This document shows positions 52,804-64,000 of a DNA stretch of 64,000 nt, piece after piece. The position numbers and the translations under genes were made by a program. The notes beneath the pieces were generated by a model. The model did no database searches. It was not told the origin of the DNA and worked only from the letters and a program-made list of their open reading frames with translations. Numbering within the stretch: the stretch's first letter is position 1; every line of letters starts with the position of its first letter. The DNA is from Brevundimonas sp. GTDB lineage: Bacteria; Pseudomonadota; Alphaproteobacteria; Caulobacterales; Caulobacteraceae. The DNA lies in the NCBI RefSeq assembly GCF_016742135.1, contig NZ_JACVCG010000002.1, positions 62,001 to 126,000 of the forward strand, given 5' to 3'.

Positions 52804-54026
52804 AAGCCGACCGGCTGATCACAGACTGCCGCCTCGCCACCATGGTTCCGGTCGGCGAACCCTATGGCGCCATCGACGACGGCGCGATCCTGATCCGCGA
52901 CGGACGCATCGTCTGGATCGGCGCGCGGGCGGATTTGCCCGATCATCAGGCCGAAGAGGTCGACCGGCTGGACGGCCGCTGGGTCACGCCCGGCCTGATC
53001 GACTGTCACACCCATCTGGTGTTTGGCGGCGACCGCTCGGGCGAGTATGAACGCCGTCTGACCGGCGTGCCCTATGCCCAGATCGCCCGTGAGGGGGGCG
53101 GCATCGCTTCGACCGTCCGCGCCACCCGGGAGGCCAGCGACGCCGACCTGACCGAGCGCGCCCTCGACCGGCTGAAGGCCCTGACCGACAGCGGCGTTAC
53201 GGCGGTCGAGATCAAGTCCGGCTATGGCCTCGATCCCGAGACCGAACTCCGCATGCTACGCGTGGCCCGGGAGCTGGAGCAGGCGGGCAGGGTCCGCGTC
53301 CGCACCACCTTCCTCGGCCTGCATGCCATCCCGCCCGAGTTCTCCGACCGCCGCGCGGCCTATGTCGATCTGATGATCAATCAGGTCCTGCCCGCCGCCC
53401 ATGCCGAGGGTCTGGTCGATGCGGTCGACGCCTATCTGGAGCCGATCGCCTTCACGACGGCCGAAGTGGCGCGGCTGTTCGACAAGGCGCGCGCCCTCGG
53501 CCTGCCGGTCAAGCTGCATGCCGACCAGCTCAGCGACGGGGGAGGGGCGGCACTGGCCGCTCGCTATCAGGCCCTGTCCGCCGACCATGTCGAATACATC
53601 TCGGACGCTGGCGTGGCCGCGATGGCCGGCGCGGGTGTCGTCGCTGTCCTGCTGCCCGGGGCCTTCGTCATGCTGGACGAGACTCAGCTACCGCCGGTTC
53701 AGGCTTTCCGCGACGCGGGCGTGGCCATGGCGGTGGCCACCGACTGCAACCCCGGAACCTCGCCGCTGACCTCCATGCCGCTTGCCATGGCGCTGGCCTG
53801 CATGAAGTTCCGCCTGACGCCGGAAGAAGCGCTGGCGGGAGCCACCCGCCACGCCGCCCGGGCCCTCGGCATCGCCGATCAGGTCGGCACGCTGGAGGTC
53901 GGCAAGGCCGCCGATCTGGCCGTCTGGGACGTGAGCCGCCCGGCGGAACTGGCCTACTGGTTGGGCAAGCCGCTTCTCAACCGAAGATATCTGGCGGGCC
54001 GTCATTCGCGTTTTAATTATAATTAG
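52800..54026 (+). CDS. hutI: Imidazolonepropionase
   Basis: HutI opens the imidazolone ring of 4-imidazolone-5-propionate to give formimidoylglutamate. The 408-aa amidohydrolase has the metal-binding '[16 protein letters not shown]', '[21 protein letters not shown]', '[17 protein letters not shown]' and '[23 protein letters not shown]'. It overlaps hutG by 4 bp. The gene ends in AT-rich DNA before a tiny membrane ORF. Confidence 0.96.
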   Translation: MKADRLITDCRLATMVPVGEPYGAIDDGAILIRDGRIVWIGARADLPDHQAEEVDRLDGRWVTPGLIDCHTHLVFGGDRSGEYERRLTGVPYAQIAREGGGIASTVRATREASDADLTERALDRLKALTDSGVTAVEIKSGYGLDPETELRMLRVARELEQAGRVRVRTTFLGLHAIPPEFSDRRAAYVDLMINQVLPAAHAEGLVDAVDAYLEPIAFTTAEVARLFDKARALGLPVKLHADQLSDGGGAALAARYQALSADHVEYISDAGVAAMAGAGVVAVLLPGAFVMLDETQLPPVQAFRDAGVAMAVATDCNPGTSPLTSMPLAMALACMKFRLTPEEALAGATRHAARALGIADQVGTLEVGKAADLAVWDVSRPAELAYWLGKPLLNRRYLAGRHSRFNYN

Positions 54027-54066
54027 AGATTGAATCGCGCTATGGTTCTCTCGAAGGAGAGAAGCT

Positions 54067-54225
54067 GTGCCAGACCACTTGATCAAGACGAAGCCCTCAC
54101 AGGGGCATTCTCCAGCGGCCCGGGACAAGCTCGGCGCTGCACGGGGTGAAGGCGGGCTGGTGGTCCTGCTCGCTCTAATGACTCTGATTCAGGCGGCGGT
54201 GACGATCTGGAGTGTGCTCTCGTGA
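54067..54225 (+). CDS. Small single-helix membrane protein (candidate)
   Basis: A 52-residue ORF starts with GTG at 54067, preceded by GAAGGAGAG, and ends at 54225. It has a polar N-terminus and one C-terminal hydrophobic helix ('GGLVVLLALMTLIQAAVTIWSVLS'). It lies between hutI and the convergent rnhA end. The good ribosome-binding site and clear membrane helix support it, but nothing indicates its role. Confidence 0.5.
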   Translation: MPDHLIKTKPSQGHSPAARDKLGAARGEGGLVVLLALMTLIQAAVTIWSVLS

Positions 54226-54241
54226 AGTTGCTCGACAGGAC

Positions 54242-54709
54242 CTAACGATGCGGCAAGCCGTCGATCCCCTCGTTGGCCAGGGCGTCCGCGCGCTCGTTCA
54301 GGATATGGCCGGCGTGACCCTTGACCCAGTGCCACTTCACCTGATGCCGGGCCCGGGCGTCGTCCAGGCGGCGCCACAGGTCCTCGTTCTTCACGGGCTT
54401 TTTGTCGGCGGTTTTCCAGCCGCGTGACTTCCACGCGCCGATCCATTTGGTGATGCCGTCCATGACATAGCGGCTGTCGGTATGCAGATCGACGCGACAG
54501 GGGCGTTTCAGCGCTTCCAGCGCCATGATGGCGGCGGTCAGTTCCATCCGGTTGTTGGTCGTCTGCGGCTCCCCACCCTTCAGCTCGCGCACATGACCGG
54601 CACCCGTCTGCAGGATTGCGCCCCAGCCGCCCGGCCCGGGATTGCCGCGACAGGCACCATCCGTGTGGATAATGACGTGGGAAAGGTCGCAGGAAAGTGG
54701 GGCTGACAT
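54242..54709 (-). CDS. rnhA: Ribonuclease HI
   Basis: RNase HI cleaves the RNA strand of RNA-DNA hybrids. The 155-aa protein, the same length as E. coli RNase HI, has the catalytic acids Asp17 ('[16 protein letters not shown]'), Glu56 ('[10 protein letters not shown]'), Asp78 ('TDSRYV') and Asp142 ('NERADALA'), and the flexible 'GHAGH' loop. It is divergent from tatA. Confidence 0.96.
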   Translation of the reverse strand: MSAPLSCDLSHVIIHTDGACRGNPGPGGWGAILQTGAGHVRELKGGEPQTTNNRMELTAAIMALEALKRPCRVDLHTDSRYVMDGITKWIGAWKSRGWKTADKKPVKNEDLWRRLDDARARHQVKWHWVKGHAGHILNERADALANEGIDGLPHR

Positions 54710-54730
54710 GAGCGCGCACTACAGGATCGC

Positions 54731-54760
54731 TTGGCGTATGGCCATCACAAGGCCTATATG
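54731..54760 (+). promoter_or_regulatory. Possible tatABC promoter
   Basis: TTGGCG (54731-54736) and TATATG (54755-54760) are separated by 18 bp, 57 bp upstream of the tatA start, in the only gap between rnhA and tatA. The match is fair. Confidence 0.35.
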
Positions 54761-54816
54761 ATCTGAGACCAAGGTCACCGGCACTCCCGCCACCCTGATT
54801 TTCGAGACGTAGACTC

Positions 54817-55023
54817 ATGCAGCCCGGCATCTGGCAAATCCTCGTTATTGTCGTTCTGGCCCTCCTGCTTTTCGGCGGGCGCGGCAAGATTTCCGGCCTG
54901 ATGGGCGATGCCGCCAAGGGCATCCGCGCCTTTCGTGAAGGCCTGAAGGGCGAGGACGACAAGTCTTCCGGCGAGAGCGTTCTGCCCCGCACCGAGGCCG
55001 AAAAAGAAGACCTGAAGCGCTGA
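54817..55023 (+). CDS. tatA: Sec-independent translocase protein TatA
   Basis: TatA oligomers form the pore for folded twin-arginine proteins. The 68-aa protein has the short N-terminal membrane helix ('[16 protein letters not shown]') ending in the conserved FG-like turn, then the amphipathic helix ('[12 protein letters not shown]') and a charged tail. It heads the tatA-tatB-tatC operon. Confidence 0.95.
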   Translation: MQPGIWQILVIVVLALLLFGGRGKISGLMGDAAKGIRAFREGLKGEDDKSSGESVLPRTEAEKEDLKR

Positions 55024-55052
55024 TCATCCCCCTGAACGAAGGCGTGTGATCC

Positions 55053-55553
55053 ATGGGTGGTCTGGGTCCCGGCATCGGCGGGCTGGAAATCCTTGTCATC
55101 GGCTTGCTGGCCCTGATCGTGGTCGGCCCGAAAGACCTGCCCCTGATGATGCGCAAGGTCGGCCAGTTCCTGGCCCGCGCCCGGGCCATGGCCAATGAAT
55201 TCCGCTCCAGCTTCGACGAAATGGCCCGCCAGGCCGAACTGGACGAGCTCCGCAAGGAAGTCGAGGCTCTGCGCAATGCCCAGGCCGTGCCCCTTGGAGC
55301 CGAGGCCGAAGAGGCCTTTCGCGACATCGACAAGAGTCTGAAGGAGCCGCTGGCCCTGCCACCCTCGGTGCCGGCACCGCTTCCGGAAGCGAACGCCGAA
55401 GTCCCTGAAGCGCCGGAAGTGTCAGCTCCCGAGGCCACTGCCGGGTCCAAGCCGGTCCGCAAACCCCGCGCGAAGGCCACCAAGTCCCCGTCAACGAAGG
55501 CAACCGCCCCGGCCCGCCCCAAGGCCACGCGCAAGAAGGCGGTGGACCTGTGA
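55053..55553 (+). CDS. tatB: Sec-independent translocase protein TatB
   Basis: TatB forms the substrate receptor with TatC. The 166-aa protein has one N-terminal helix ('IGGLEILVIGLLALIVVGPKDLP') with the expected Glu, an amphipathic region (~40-75) and a long Pro/Ala/Lys tail. It is 29 bp after tatA and overlaps tatC by GTGA. Confidence 0.93.
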   Translation: MGGLGPGIGGLEILVIGLLALIVVGPKDLPLMMRKVGQFLARARAMANEFRSSFDEMARQAELDELRKEVEALRNAQAVPLGAEAEEAFRDIDKSLKEPLALPPSVPAPLPEANAEVPEAPEVSAPEATAGSKPVRKPRAKATKSPSTKATAPARPKATRKKAVDL

Positions 55554-56437
55554 GCCGTCCCGATCGCGAGGAAGACGAGATCGAGGCGTCCCGCGCGCCC
55601 TTGATGGATCATCTTATCGAGCTGCGCGGACGGCTGGTCGTCTGCGTGATTGCCTTCGTCGTCGGATTCATCGGCTGTTTCATCGTCGCCGACCCCATCT
55701 ATGTGTTTCTGGTCCAGCCCTTTGCCGTGGCCGCCCAGTTCCGCGAGGCGGCCAGTCCCGGCGGCAGTGTATCGCCCTTTGACCTGATCCTCGGCACGGC
55801 CGGGTTGATCCCCGTGCCCCGGGGTGACGGCGAGACCGTGAATCTGATCTTCACTGCGCCGCTGGAGTTCCTGATTACCAAGATGAAGCTGGCGGCCTTC
55901 GGGGCCGTAGTGGTCACCTTCCCGGTCTTGGCGTTCCAGATCTATCGCTTTGTCGCACCGGGCCTGTACCGCAATGAGCGGGGCGCCTTCCTGCCGTTCC
56001 TGATCGCCGCCCCGCTGCTGTTCCTGGTCGGCGCGGCCATGGTCTATTACGTCATGCTGCCCTTCGTCATGCTGTTCTCTCTCGGCCAACAGGTCACCGG
56101 CGGCGGCATTTCGGCCGAGCTTCTGCCCAAGGTGTCCGACTATCTGAATCTGGTTATGGCCCTGCTGCTGGCCTTCGGCCTCTGCTTCCAGTTGCCGGTG
56201 GTCATGACCCTGCTGGGCACGGCCGGGATCGTGAGCTCCAGCGCCCTCGCCAAGGGACGCAAGTACGCGATCGTCGCCATCGCCGTGGTCGCGGCCTTCG
56301 TGACCCCGCCCGATCCGATCAGTCAGGTCATGCTGGGGATCCCGCTGGTGCTGCTTTACGAGGTCTCCATCTGGTGCGTGCGCCTCATCGAGCTGCGCCG
56401 CCGCAAGCGGGACATTGAGGACGGGTTGGCGGTCTAG
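55550..56437 (+). CDS. tatC: Sec-independent translocase protein TatC
   Basis: TatC binds twin-arginine signal peptides. The 295-aa protein has six membrane helices and the conserved 'MDHLIELRGRLVVC' N-terminal segment; 'FVAPGLYRNERGAFLPF' is also typical. GTG start in a GTGA overlap with tatB. Confidence 0.95.
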   Translation: MSRPDREEDEIEASRAPLMDHLIELRGRLVVCVIAFVVGFIGCFIVADPIYVFLVQPFAVAAQFREAASPGGSVSPFDLILGTAGLIPVPRGDGETVNLIFTAPLEFLITKMKLAAFGAVVVTFPVLAFQIYRFVAPGLYRNERGAFLPFLIAAPLLFLVGAAMVYYVMLPFVMLFSLGQQVTGGGISAELLPKVSDYLNLVMALLLAFGLCFQLPVVMTLLGTAGIVSSSALAKGRKYAIVAIAVVAAFVTPPDPISQVMLGIPLVLLYEVSIWCVRLIELRRRKRDIEDGLAV

Positions 56438-56495
56438 GCGGAACCTCGGGCAAGCGGCGCCGTTCTGTCGGAACCTTTCACGACAGGAGACACCC

Positions 56496-56744
56496 ATGTC
56501 CCGCCTTACCCTGACCGTTCTCGCCTCGACCGCGCTGGTCGCCGGTGCGGTTGCCTGCACCCCCGCCGAGCAGCAGTCCGAGCCGACCACCGAAACACAC
56601 ACCGTGGTCGAGAGGGAAACGGTCGTCCCCGTACCGGTCGAGACGGAAACCCCTCCGCCCGTCGTCGTCGAGCGCGAGGCCGGGGATTCGACCACCGTGC
56701 GGGCCAACGAAAACGGCATCGAGGTCGAAACGACCAACCGTTGA
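56496..56744 (+). CDS. Small lipoprotein
   Basis: The 82-aa protein, with AGGAG upstream of ATG 56496, has a signal peptide with lipobox Cys21 ('VAGAVAC') and a Val/Glu/Pro-rich tail ('VVERETVVPVPVETETPPPVVVE') likely to be extended. It follows tatC with a 58-bp gap and precedes a hairpin. Function is unknown. Confidence 0.78.
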   Translation: MSRLTLTVLASTALVAGAVACTPAEQQSEPTTETHTVVERETVVPVPVETETPPPVVVEREAGDSTTVRANENGIEVETTNR

Positions 56745-56764
56745 TCCTGGCGTCAGAATCGAAA

Positions 56765-56794
56765 ACGGCCCCGGCGAGCGATCACCGGGGCCGT
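56765..56794 (-). terminator. Rho-independent terminator of glnA
   Basis: ACGGCCCCGG (56765-56774) pairs with CCGGGGCCGT (56785-56794), a perfect 10-bp stem and 10-nt loop. On the minus strand it is followed by TTTTC, so it fits termination of glnA, ending 20 bp after its stop. It may also serve the lipoprotein gene on the plus strand. Confidence 0.72.
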
Positions 56795-56813
56795 CGTCAA
56801 TTCCGGCTGCCGA

Positions 56814-58220
<1,407 letters not shown>

Positions 58221-58247
58221 GAATTTCGAATCCTGTGGCTGGGGAGG

Positions 58248-58278
58248 AAAAATGAAAGACCGCCCACGGGGGACGGTC
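58248..58278 (-). terminator. Intercistronic terminator/attenuator between glnB and glnA
   Basis: On the minus strand GACCG-T-CCC pairs with GGG-CGGTC (58278-58258) around a CCGT loop with one bulged T, followed by TTTCATTTTT (58257-58248). This is a standard Rho-independent layout but lies 9 bp after the glnB stop and 28 bp before the glnA start, with no room for a separate glnA promoter after it. Confidence 0.65.
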
Positions 58279-58287
58279 GGTGAGGGG

Positions 58288-62198
<3,911 letters not shown>

Positions 62199-62307
62199 GC
62201 GGGCGTGGGCTTTTCGGGGAAAGGAGGCCCGGGAGCGGGGCCGAAAGGAAGGCGGGGGAACGTGGTTCGCCTCTCGCCCCGTGTCAATCGCCAGGCCCGA
62301 AAACACG

Positions 62308-62324
62308 GTAAAGTAGACATTTAC
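62308..62324. promoter_or_regulatory. Inverted repeat in the topA upstream region
   Basis: GTAAA (62308-62312) and TTTAC (62320-62324) flank 7 bp in an AT-rich patch between the divergent topA and small hypothetical gene starts. It could be an operator or contain promoter elements; topA is often supercoiling-regulated. Support is weak. Confidence 0.3.
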
Positions 62325-62371
62325 TATCAATAAGCGGTAAGGTAGCGTCGGTTCATCACCGAGGCACACGC

Positions 62372-62635
62372 ATGCAGAATCCCGATCCCCGCCATGCCGC
62401 GACTCCCAGAATGACTGATGATAGCGCGGCGCTCCGCACGGAGCGTCCCTTCCGGGAATACATCAGCGCCATGGCGAGCCAGCTTGCGGACCTGGCACGC
62501 TCCAAATGCCAGGGCGATGAGCCGCTGGCGGTTGCCCTCGAACAGGCAGCGATCTTGGCAACCGGATCGCGGGATGACGGCCTTACCGGGAGGCCAATCC
62601 ACCCGGCAACAAGCGCGCGCGGCCGACAAGGCTGA
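62372..62635 (+). CDS. Small hypothetical protein
   Basis: The 87-aa protein is divergent from topA and its last 53 bp overlap the convergent dprA end. Its central part ('FREYISAMASQLADLARSKCQGDEPLAVALEQAAILA') is predicted to be helical and looks like a real conserved segment; the tail is low-complexity. No function is evident and the ribosome-binding site is weak. Confidence 0.5.
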   Translation: MQNPDPRHAATPRMTDDSAALRTERPFREYISAMASQLADLARSKCQGDEPLAVALEQAAILATGSRDDGLTGRPIHPATSARGRQG

Positions 62636-63665
62636 GCTCCAGCAGGGCCCCTGCAACGACAGAGGACGGCAACCCCAGGGACCGGGCCAGATCATCGCGA
62701 GGGGTTGGGGTCGGGGATAGGGAAGCCTCGACGGCCCTGAGCGTGGCGGTGTCGAGATCGGCGGAAATCTCAAGGGGTGTCGGGCGCTGCGGTTTGATCC
62801 GGACACTGCGAAGGTTGCCGAGTGCATCCAGTACATCCTCGACCCGTTCGCACAGGATCGCGCCGTCTCGCAGCAGGGAATTGGGACCACGGGACCGGGG
62901 GTCCAGCGGCGATCCAGGTACGGCGAACACCTCGCGCCCCTGCTCGGCGGCGAGGCGGGCGGTGATCAGGGAACCAGACCTGATTTCGGCCTCGACCACG
63001 ATCACGCCGCGCGACAGGCCCGATATGACCCGGTTGCGCCTTGGAAAATCCCTGGCCTGGGCCCGGGTCCCCGGTGGGCTTTCCGACAGAATGCAGCCCT
63101 CGGCCAGAATGCGCTCGTACAGGTCCTGATTATCGGAGGGGTAGACGTCATCGACGCCGCCGCCCAACACGGCCACCGTTCCTGTCGACAGGGCACCCCA
63201 GTGCGCTGCGGCATCAATTCCCCGCGCCATGCCCGAAACGACGATCAGGCCGGCCTCGCCCAGTTGTGAGGCCAGCCCCCGGGCGATGCGCTGGCCACCG
63301 GCAGAGGCGATGCGTGCGCCGACAATGGCCACGGCCTCCTTCTGAAGACCGTCGAGGCTTCCTCTCGCCCAAAGCACCGGCGGGGCCGGGTCAACCGCTG
63401 CAAGCGTCTCGGGATAGTCTGCGTCTCCGATGACCAGCAGCCTCGCGCCAAGGGCCTCACCACTGGCGATCTCTGCCTCGATCCGGTCTCTAGGGGCGGC
63501 GGTATAGGTCGCGCCGCCCGCCTTGCGGATGACGCCGGGCAGGGCGTCCAGGGCTGCCTGCGCGCTGCTGTATCGCGCGATCAGCTGGGCGAAGGTGACG
63601 GGGCCGATCCGCTCGCTGCGGGCCAGTTGCAGCCGGGCAATCCGTTCGGCTGCCCCCAGCGCCAT
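62583..63665 (-). CDS. dprA: DNA-processing protein DprA
   Basis: DprA loads RecA on incoming single-stranded DNA in transformation. The 360-aa protein has the Rossmann fold with 'VAIVGARIASAGGQRIARGLA', 'VSGMARGIDAAAHWGAL', 'FPRRNRVISGLS' and a C-terminal winged-helix segment. ATG 63665 overlaps the plsY stop by 1 bp; a longer open frame upstream overlaps plsY and is rejected. Confidence 0.93.
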   Translation of the reverse strand: MALGAAERIARLQLARSERIGPVTFAQLIARYSSAQAALDALPGVIRKAGGATYTAAPRDRIEAEIASGEALGARLLVIGDADYPETLAAVDPAPPVLWARGSLDGLQKEAVAIVGARIASAGGQRIARGLASQLGEAGLIVVSGMARGIDAAAHWGALSTGTVAVLGGGVDDVYPSDNQDLYERILAEGCILSESPPGTRAQARDFPRRNRVISGLSRGVIVVEAEIRSGSLITARLAAEQGREVFAVPGSPLDPRSRGPNSLLRDGAILCERVEDVLDALGNLRSVRIKPQRPTPLEISADLDTATLRAVEASLSPTPTPRDDLARSLGLPSSVVAGALLELSLVGRARLLPGGLASR

Positions 63666-64000
63666 CAGGCGGACTTGGCGCCGATCCGGGGCTCCTTGCC
63701 CTTGATCAGCCGAATGATGTTGTCGAAGTGGCGCAGCCAGATCAGCGTCATGGCCGCCAGCGCCAGCAGAAAGACGCTGTGTGACGTCGGCAGGTCGAGG
63801 ACGGCAATGGGCATGAGGGCGAGAGCCGGGGTCACCAGGGTCGCGACCAGTGCCGACAGCGACGACACCCGGAACACGGCTGCGGTCAGCAGCCAGACCG
63901 CTGCCGCGACCAGTCCCAGTGGCCAAGCCGCCGCCAGCATCAGACCAAAGAATGTCGCGACACCCTTGCCACCCCTGAAGCCCAGCCAGACGGGATACAG
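63665..64000 (-). CDS. plsY: Glycerol-3-phosphate acyltransferase PlsY (partial, 5' part outside the window)
   Basis: The visible 111 residues are the C-terminal half of PlsY, which acylates glycerol-3-phosphate with acyl-phosphate. They include the 'GGKGVATFFG' motif near the window edge, two to three membrane helices and 'HFDNIIRLIKGKEPRI', typical of the C-terminus. It precedes dprA with a 1-bp overlap. Confidence 0.92.
   Translation of the reverse strand: MYPVWLGFRGGKGVATFFGLMLAAAWPLGLVAAAVWLLTAAVFRVSSLSALVATLVTPALALMPIAVLDLPTSHSVFLLALAAMTLIWLRHFDNIIRLIKGKEPRIGAKSA

Noticed and set aside
54189..54992. 267-aa minus-strand ORF over rnhA and tatA
   Set aside because: It is out of frame with rnhA and antisense to tatA, with no domain.

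Overview
The window is about 64 kb of high-GC alphaproteobacterial chromosome, most likely from Caulobacterales and probably Brevundimonas or a close relative. The evidence is a methionine synthase split into two genes, a TipN-like polarity protein, an mreB-mreC-mreD-mrdA-rodA shape operon, an alphaproteobacterial LexA box (GTTC-N7-GTTC) and the plsY-dprA-topA order. Genes are densely packed, often with 4-bp ATGA/GTGA overlaps, and GTG or TTG starts are common. I found no tRNA, rRNA, insertion sequence, prophage or CRISPR array.

Layout. 0-7.6 kb: a minus-strand methionine locus that begins with an ArsR/methyltransferase fusion regulator and its palindromic operator, then metF and metH part 1. 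A small hypothetical gene, a PIN-domain toxin-like gene and a methyltransferase follow, with their own promoter, and the methyltransferase overlaps metH part 2. 7.6-15.6 kb: an EF-hand lipoprotein, a 2-hydroxyacid dehydrogenase, a BlaI/BlaR1-like pair, ettA, and a DNA-repair pair (UdgX-type uracil glycosylase plus radical SAM protein) behind a LexA box. 15.7-25.8 kb: a large unknown membrane/helical protein, an oxygenase-like protein, a methyltransferase, a polyprenyl diphosphate synthase, an aspartate aminotransferase, two tandem secreted paralogues of unknown function, a VTT membrane protein and a GST. 26-31.8 kb: the rod-shape operon.

31.8-43.5 kb: a proline iminopeptidase, a DUF423 protein, an MFS transporter, a degenerate peptidase C15-like protein, TipN, a phospholipase D/cardiolipin synthase-like enzyme, an EEP-family hydrolase, a LemA-TPM-TPM operon and folD. 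43.5-48.7 kb: four secreted PPC-like (pre-peptidase C-terminal) proteins around a 789-bp gene-free stretch rich in inverted repeats and possible RNA structure. 48.7-54 kb: histidine utilisation genes (hutH and hutU on minus; hutG and hutI on plus). 54-64 kb: a tiny membrane ORF, rnhA, tatABC, a small lipoprotein, glnB-glnA with an intercistronic terminator-like hairpin, nnrD, topA, a small hypothetical gene, dprA and the 3' part of plsY.

The observations most worth follow-up are the toxin-like module coupled to the second half of methionine synthase, the LexA box on the UdgX/radical SAM pair, the PPC-like protein cluster with its structured spacer, the catalytically degenerate C15-like protein, the two tandem unknown paralogues and the hairpin between glnB and glnA. 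All calls come from reading the sequence and translations; no database search was run.
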